DNA of 64,000 nucleotides from Opisthorchis felineus (lineage: Eukaryota > Platyhelminthes > Trematoda > Opisthorchiida > Opisthorchiidae), in contig SJOL01007428.1 in the NCBI GenBank assembly GCA_004794785.1, positions 455,375 to 519,374 of the forward strand. Reading direction: 5' to 3'. Positions within the stretch are counted from its first letter, which is position 1; every line of letters begins with the position of its first letter. Shown here one piece after another: positions 57,600-64,000 of the stretch. Below the pieces are notes generated by a model. That model did not search any database and had not been told where the DNA came from. It saw nothing but the letters and a program-made list of their open reading frames with translations. Made by a program: the position numbers and the translations under genes.

Positions 57600-59600
57600 G
57601 AACTGACGAAAGTTAAACTGACCGGTGTGGCGGCTGCTTTGATTCTTTCGGCGTAGTTTCTGCCGTTCCTCCTCTGACTCCTCATTTCAACGACCTTTGA
57701 CCCACTTTAGTTTACCTCAGCCATTTGCATTGTTTAGTGAAGGCTTCCGAAGCGTAAATGAAACTTCGAGCCACGACTGAACAGTAGGACGAGTGGATTT
57801 CTGTCTTTCCGCGGATGTTATACCCCATGAGTGGCCGGTGATAATGTTCAAGTTCACTTCAGAGAAGGCCCCTGGTGCATTTAGTCGCTCACACGTATCT
57901 TCCAACGACCGAAAACCATGGCCCAGGTAGAACAATTCATGTAACCAACACGTTGACCACACTTTCTCAATCTGTTTTTTCAGGTTACATCGGTCCGCAG
58001 CCACAAGGATGCAAGCAATTAATAGTAGCTTTGTTTTGTGGTTGAGTCACTACTTCAGGCCCTTCCACCTTATAATCCCACAACCAAACCACCACTTTCG
58101 TTATACGGTAGTTATCTGATCAAAAGAGACCAGTTTGACACTTCAAGGAATGAATCTGCCTTCTTAATAAGCTGTTATACTACAAACTTAGGAGGGCAGC
58201 GTGCTTATCGCGTCTTCGTGGTTGTGTATCCGTCCACTAAGGGAAGAAGGAATATACATGTGTTGCCCCTGAATAACAATTTACTCGAAGTGGGAAAAAC
58301 GAGGAGATTTCTTTCAATGTTGGGCGAGGCAAAAAACCACAGCGATATCTCCAGCCTACCGATGCTGTTTCGAAAAGACGGGGGACAGTCTTTTTTACTT
58401 TTATTCTGGAACACAGCCAGAGGTACACGCTGCAACCTCAAACCGGCAGTTACAGGCAAACAACTGCGGTACTCATAGATTTTCCGAATAAACGACTAGT
58501 TTTCAGAATACTGACACTGAACGAAGCATCCCTGGCTCTGAATGAATAGCAATTTACGGGGATCGCACACAAGCAGTGACGTATCTTACGAGGCGCACCC
58601 GACGGTCACACAAGGTTTTACACTTCACACATGCCATCCGTTTTGCAAGGTGGCGAGCACCAAGAAGTCATGAAAAGGGCTGCGCCTTTCCGATGAATTC
58701 CAGGTGCCAGATATTTTATCCTTTTGGGATAGGGCACGGCTAGTAAAACAGCTCACTGAATATGGGCAGGTGGGCAGTGCTCAATCGCCGGCTCAGGAGA
58801 GTTACGGAGAATTACGGAGAAAGCACAAAACCATTGGCTACAACTGGCGCAATGGAAGTAGAATGGAGGTTTTCGGAGCAAATGCAGTATAGATATACAT
58901 GGCGGATGCACTGATTTGCACCACCATGACAGGCAGCAACACAAGGTTGTGTATGTGTCCCTCGGTAGCTGTGAAGCCGAATGGGATTGCTCTGCTCTTG
59001 CATCTTCTGTGCACCTGTGGTGCGGCAGTTACCACAACACTGTAAGACACCCAATAGCCCCAGAGGGTCAGACAGTTTGTCTTCTTTTGACTGTCATTAG
59101 TTGGTGCATGGCGTCAAAGTTTGAACACAGCCGAAAGAGTAAGCAGTGAATAAAATCTGGCTTAATGGTAACGAGGTGCAAGCTCAATAGCAATGTCAAA
59201 ATCAGGGTCAAAGAATAAAGGCGTAAGGGCCACAATGAAGAGCAGAAGTTCGACATCTTCGATATCGTTGTTAAACTCCGAAAACACGATGTGGGCGCCA
59301 GCGTCAGAAATAGGCCTACCGTCTTAAGGTAAGGCGGGACTTTGGATGTCTATCATGAAGGGCAATGACGCCAGGTCTAAGCTCAGTTAAACTGGACAAA
59401 ACTCGTGCACAAATAGGATGTCAGGTTAACGCCACGTAGTGAAAGATCTTATACCTCAGCTGAGAGAATAGTTTAAGCTTATCGACAGAAGTCATTGCCT
59501 AATGGAATATCAGGTCCAGAATGTTTTTCATGGATGCTATAGGAAACCTTCATGCACCCACGCTGATCCACACTGGTACCTATATAAGGCAATACTAATA
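57600..59600. repeat. repeat-rich, unclassified
   Basis: Several overlapping open frames on both strands (57,717-58,004 minus; 58,038-58,478 plus, 146 codons; 58,704-59,149 plus; 58,812-59,054 minus) without splice or domain evidence. Phrases such as GGTGGGCAGTGCTCAATCGC have the flavour of trematode mobile-element sequence, and GC is higher than average, but no second copy was found in the window to define an element. Confidence 0.25.
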
Positions 59601-59690
59601 ATTAGCGAAATACACTCATTTGCAAACAACTTTGGTTTTTGCGAGAGACACACCTGCAACCCAGCTGAATCTCTCGTCTGTGATGCTTCC
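59601..59690 (+). repeat. dispersed repeat, family R1, outer copy (left part)
   Basis: Matches the copy at 21.3 kb over most of its length and, in inverse orientation, 59,874-59,958. The right part (59,660-59,740) matches 34.3 kb. It lies outside the inverted pair formed by 59,771-59,832 and 60,033-60,095. Confidence 0.75.
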
Positions 59691-59770
59691 AGGCAACTGA
59701 ATGTGCTGCACCAGGCCGCCTCATGTTTCAGTTGCTACGATATTCGAGATATCGCGATACATGTATATTC

Positions 59771-59832
59771 GTGATGCACTACTCACAAGGTTGCTGAAAA
59801 CTCTTCGAGAGCCCACGATGAGTTTCGCCCTT
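59771..59832 (-). repeat. inverted-repeat arm (family R1, right part, inner copy)
   Basis: On the minus strand this arm reads AAGGGCGAAACTCATCGTGG and continues to AGTAGTGCATCAC. It matches 60,033-60,095 on the plus strand over about 62 bases. It contains the 3' half of the hammerhead seen in the other arm (GGGC, GAAAC, GTGGGC), but the CTGATGA half is not recognisable here. Confidence 0.75.
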
Positions 59833-59873
59833 GAAAATATACTACGATATCTCAAATAACGTGCTTGGTAATA

Positions 59874-59958
59874 TCACAAACGAGAGATTCAGCTCGGTTC
59901 CAGGTTAGTCACTCGCAAAAACCAAATTCGTTTGCAAAATATTGTACTTCGCTAATTT
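59874..59958 (-). repeat. dispersed repeat, family R1, inner copy (left part, inverted)
   Basis: On the minus strand it matches 59,601-59,690, including TTTGGTTTTTGCGAGTGA and GGAACCGAGCTGAATCTCTC. Together with the arm at 59,771-59,832 it forms an inverted unit lying between the two outer parts. Confidence 0.75.
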
Positions 59959-60011
59959 CATGCAATTTAGTCTCAAGTAGAACATAAGGTTGACGATAAC
60001 TCGGGGACTGC

Positions 60012-60054
60012 GCCTACCTGGTGAGCCCCAAGAAGGGCGAAACCGGTCGTGGGC
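60012..60054 (+). ncRNA. hammerhead ribozyme with minimal stem III, one core mutation
   Basis: Stem I pairs GCCTAC (60,012-60,017) with GTGGGC (60,049-60,054), six pairs counting one G-U. The core box is CTGGTGA (60,018-60,024), one change from CTGATGA. Stem II is GCCC/GGGC with loop CAAGAA. GAAA is intact (60,039-60,042). Stem III is a two-pair AC/GT closed by two bases. The cleavage triplet GTC ends at 60,048. Very short stem III is characteristic of hammerheads in Penelope-like retroelements. The A-to-G change in CTGATGA at an invariant position should inactivate it. It is a different family from the SINE hammerheads at 9.0 and 11.3 kb. Confidence 0.8.
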
Positions 60055-60095
60055 TGTCGAAGAATTTTCAGCAATCTTATGAGTAGTGCATAACC
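60033..60095 (+). repeat. inverted-repeat arm (family R1, right part, outer copy)
   Basis: Plus-strand partner of 59,771-59,832. It begins inside the hammerhead (60,033) and continues through TCGAAGAATTTTCAGCAA to AGTAGTGCATAAC. The two arms are separated by about 200 bases that include the inverted copy of the left part. Confidence 0.75.
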
Positions 60096-60499
60096 AATAC
60101 TAATAATGTTCATTCTCAACCGGTGGGCGGCATACCGTCAGGCATGATCATAATGGCACAGTGAGAACAAAGGCGCGGCTGATGTTATTTAAGGGTACTC
60201 AGGAATGCCGAAAGCGGGACAGTCACACAAATAGTGAGCATTATCCGACGCAGATGATGTCGTGCCTAAACTGGCGCGATCTAAACGTGGTTAACCCCAA
60301 AGGCAGAAAAATACAGTTAGTAGGGATTTTTCATCTATTAAGGAGCATCAGATTTAATCAGGATCAAAGCTGAACAATTTAAAGGTGGTGGGCAACAACC
60401 CAACGTGGGGAACGCAGAACAATGATCCCGCCTACGCGGGACAAGAGACTCCCAATTGCGAAACAAGTATCCAGAGCAATAAATCTGGAAAAGCATCAG

Positions 60500-63400
60500 T
60501 ATTTCAGTGACCAAGTTGGCCAATTTGAGTTAAAACTGAAAGCTATTGCTTGGACTGAGTAGCCTTGGACGGTTGAGTTTGTGACCGGGGTTACGGAAAG
60601 CCTATGCGGGGATGATAGATTGGATAGATTTGCAATGCAGGTAAATGGCAGCTCGAATCTCAGAATCCCAGTTCAACCGTATTGACTCACTGATATCTCT
60701 CTTGGAGAGGAGTCAGGTGTGAAATTTCCTTGGTAGAGTGAGTTGGGGCTAACGTACGGGACGGAACGCGAACTGCATTGGAACTCATTGACTTTATTGG
60801 GAAATTACACCGATGTGGTTAAATCAAAGGGAGGTTTTGAGTGAAATGGAACGAACTCGTCTAAGATGCTGTTGGCGCCAGGTAGTTAGTTTGTTCGTAT
60901 TTACAGCCAGGGTGCCAAGAGGGTGAGAGCGGACAGTCCAGAGTATGGAGAGAATATTTGCGGATGTGCCATCGGACTGGGTATGGCAGAGTCGTGCCGT
61001 TGTTGCACTGACGTACTCCGGTTTCTGGACAGCCCCATAATAGACGTCATGGTTGAACTGATAGGACCGGGAGTGCGCGGCTCTGTTAGCAGCGGGATTT
61101 TTGTTTAACCAAGGCAGAACAAAACCAATGCAGGATCAGGAGTAATTTGGTTCGGTTGGATAAAAAGCAGGCTATAGGCGCGGTGGAGACAACGATTGTA
61201 CAGGGCACTCGAAGCGGCTTCTGCTGACGATCGAAGCTGGGAAAGAGGAGGGAATGTAACGAGATCAGTAAAACCTAGTGAGTACAAAGAAGTATCAGAT
61301 GGCGTAGAGTTTATTAGTGGAAAAGTGTTTGCTGCACTTAGGGTGGTGACAGCTCGTGGTTAAATGAGCCATACTAGAGGTAGATTTGTGTTGCGTAACA
61401 TAGCACTGTTGATTGTGACTGGGCAGCTTGGAATAAATTATAGGTCTCTTTCCAAGACGTCGTCCAATTTTGGGTGCCCAGCAAATGATGGCCCGCACTT
61501 TCAACAGATGTGCAGTAGCATGCAGCATTCTGAAAGCGGAAAATGCAAAAGGCAACATGGGTGGGGGAGGGGGCCTACGTTGCAGTGCGGGTTAAAGTAA
61601 AAAGATCAGGCCATGTTGCAAGGCGTTTTGAGTGATGACTGAGTGGAGTGAAAATTCAGGGTTACGTAGGTTATACTGAGGGTGAAAAGGATAATCAGGG
61701 CAGTGTCCGGCAACAAATGTGTTTTGAAGAAGCAGGCTTTACATGATCCACAGGTTAAATTTAAGACACCTGACTCCTAGGGGATTTGGTTCAGGTGACC
61801 AGCGGGACGGAAGATACGGTGGCGCGCGCAATGTGGAAAGCAAAAGGTTTGCAGACAATCGTTGCACACTCTTCGCAGCAATTCGAAAAACCTCTAAATA
61901 TGTCTCCAGAAGATGTTTCATAATCTGTTCAAGTGTGGCGATGACACACACGTGTTGATGCGCAATAAGCGGCGGACGAAAGCAGAGACTGGGACATCTG
62001 GCCACACAGTAACACGCCTGGATGCACGAGAACGTGTCTTGACTGCTATTTAGGGACTCCGTACATGATCCTTAGGGCAGTGTTCCTACCTATCCTATGG
62101 TTTGCGCTGATCATTTGAGCAGTGGCAACACCTTTAAATATCTAGTGCTGCTTCAAGGAAGGCGGTTTAGACAGTGTTTCCGGAAGCGGATAGCAAGCTA
62201 ACGGATAGTTCCCCCTGGATACGAAGCGACACAGACGCATCTGAAAGAGTAAAGAACCATGGTGTGGTCAACATCTGTGGCTTGCCCTTGATATTCGGCT
62301 GGATGACTTTTTAAAAAATCATATGGGAAGTGTGAAAGGTGGGTTGATGACGCTCTTACGCCTTTACATTGGTATTCCATTTGTAGTTGCACCCTTGAGG
62401 AGCCGGCTACGAAGCAATTATAACGGCCACTTTTGGAGGACTTCGCAGTCCTGGTTAAATCCTAGTTTTTTATCGATAAGCTGCTCAGGAGAACCCACGT
62501 AACCGATTGCTAAAGAACATGGAAGTGGAGGATAGAAGTCTTCGAGGGTATGGGAGGTCAAAAAAGTACGACGGACATGAGGACACCTGGCTACAATCGT
62601 CCGAAGGCCTGACACAATGTAGAGTAATGATAGAGTGCCTCCGCTGGTTTGAAAGTGCGCCAGTGCATGGCAAAGTACTAGGGTGATTAGGAACAATAAC
62701 AATAATGCTCAAGCTACCAACCTTAGGAAAAAGAGAGAATGTCGTCGGTGTCCGGAAAAGCGAGACCTGTAGGTTGATCGAATAAGGAATTCAGGTAGGG
62801 TAATATAACTGAGCACTCGGAAAGCATGAGTTATTTTGAAGTTAGAAGTAGCCGGATGGAAAGGACTAGATAGGCCGCAAGACTGGGATGGATTAAAGTA
62901 CACAGTAGCTGGAAAGTTCCTCCGAGTTTCTACGATGTCATTAGGGTCAGAATGAGCTTCCTTATCGCAGACCCCAATACTGTGGGTGGCGAAAAGCGTA
63001 AAAAAATGTTTACGTAGCAATCCGGCTGTTTTAATTGACGGCACTATATTTCGCAATTTTTGATGACAAGTTGGCTCGTGGCAGGTTCACGTGAGGGCGT
63101 GTGAATAAGTGTAGACAGGGAAAGGTGACGGGCCCTGTGAAACAGCCTCAGGTACGTCCTAGGTTTGTCACCCAGAACCGTAACTGTCTGGTTGTATGAT
63201 TACCAGATTGTCGCAAATCCAATTAGGAAAAAGCTGCAAATTTGAACAACGCGAGGTTACCATAAATATTGATATCGTTTTGCATATCCCAGGAAGGAAT
63301 GCACCTGTCGAAGTTTTTATTTTACAACAGCTTTTGGATAAAAATGTTTCAGAGTGACATTTGGACGGATCGATCTTGAGTTACTGTATTTCGGGTGATA

Positions 63401-64000
63401 TACACGGGCACCCGGAATACTAGGACTGTGCCGCATTTTAGCGTCACAGCTGGAGGCCGGGCTGTCTAGAGTGGAGATAAGCTAAATGTGGTGTAGCAGC
63501 AAAGAGCGCACGTTAACTAGACAACAGAGATATCATAAGAAAAACTAGAGAAAAAACGGCGATTAGTAAAATGCTTTGTATCCAGGGTAAGTCGATATGG
63601 AGGGAGGTAAGTTCAAGGGAACCCGGTGGCCCAGATTGGACGAGGTAGAACATGTTAAGGGGCGATCAGACTTGTTGACGTATGATGCTGTTGTGTACTG
63701 GAAAGAATTCGGATACAGAAAACGCGTGGCGATGAGCGGAATAAAGAACCGCGAGCTGCCGATGGTGTCGGAGTTGAACACGGGGTCCGTGAAGAACTGA
63801 CCAGGGTTGGAGCAAGCAGAACTTCATTGGGGTGGCAACGGTGGCATCGAGGAATGCGGAATACAAGGCAACTGAACGTAAATGAACAAAATAAGGTTCA
63901 GCACTTTTAGGCGGCTAAGCGTATGCCTACATATGAGGAAGAAGATGGGCTTAGCGCGCAAGCTGGAAGTAAAAATTGCAAGGAGACCAGAGGGGACACA
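60500..64000. other. purine- and G-rich block without recognised genes
   Basis: From about 60.5 kb the plus strand is markedly rich in G and A. In the single line 62,521-62,580 I count 23 G and 6 C. GC content is also higher than in the AT-rich middle of the window. Short frames on both strands (for example 62,709-63,056 minus, 115 codons; 63,597-63,800 plus, 67 codons) have no recognisable domains. Two GTAAGT donor-like sites lie 20 bases apart at 63,588 and 63,608. Asymmetry of this kind over 3.5 kb is seen in retroelements and strongly transcribed DNA. Confidence 0.3.

Noticed and set aside
1..64000. CRISPR arrays, bacterial operons, rRNA genes
   Set aside because: No regularly spaced repeats, ribosome-binding sites or rRNA-like conserved blocks were seen; the sequence is eukaryotic in character.

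Overview
The window reads as nuclear DNA of a flatworm, most likely a trematode. It is AT-rich (roughly 40% GC by eye) and has no long open reading frames. The clearest features are old mobile elements of kinds typical of these genomes: a truncated non-LTR retrotransposon reverse transcriptase with phrases common in trematode LINEs, and short tRNA-like elements carrying a hammerhead ribozyme, the architecture known from the Schistosoma Sm-alpha SINE. The species assignment is inference from these families only.

Layout. 0-11 kb: mostly featureless, with a fragment of reverse transcriptase (4.14-4.31 kb, plus strand), the first SINE copy (8.90-9.17 kb, minus) and several weak exon candidates. 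11-16 kb: the best SINE copy (11.28-11.56 kb, minus) with an intact hammerhead catalytic core, an eroded WD40-like fragment (11.87-12.19 kb, plus), and a third, decayed SINE copy (15.99-16.14 kb). 17-38 kb: long AT-rich stretches with scattered plus-strand stop-free segments bounded by plausible splice sites, plus two pieces of a dispersed repeat (21.3 and 34.3 kb). 38-52 kb: similar, with two minus-strand repeat fragments containing hammerhead-like words (41.5 and 43.4 kb). 51.8-52.0 kb: ATCT microsatellite. 52.4-53.3 kb: the LINE fragment on the minus strand. 55.2-56.5 kb: an A-rich block opening with a 154-codon ATG frame. 57.6-60.1 kb: repeat-rich, ending in a nested inverted pair of one repeat family next to a second, different hammerhead motif with a very short stem III (60.01-60.05 kb). 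60.5-64.0 kb: a block with strong purine and G excess on the plus strand.

Coding content is uncertain. No complete gene can be read. Most exon candidates lie on the plus strand, so the window may lie inside one or more large plus-strand genes with long introns, but none was matched with confidence to a known protein and single candidates of this quality also occur by chance in AT-rich DNA. Their confidence values are low for that reason. The most interesting content is RNA: two different hammerhead ribozyme families in different repeats, at different stages of decay.
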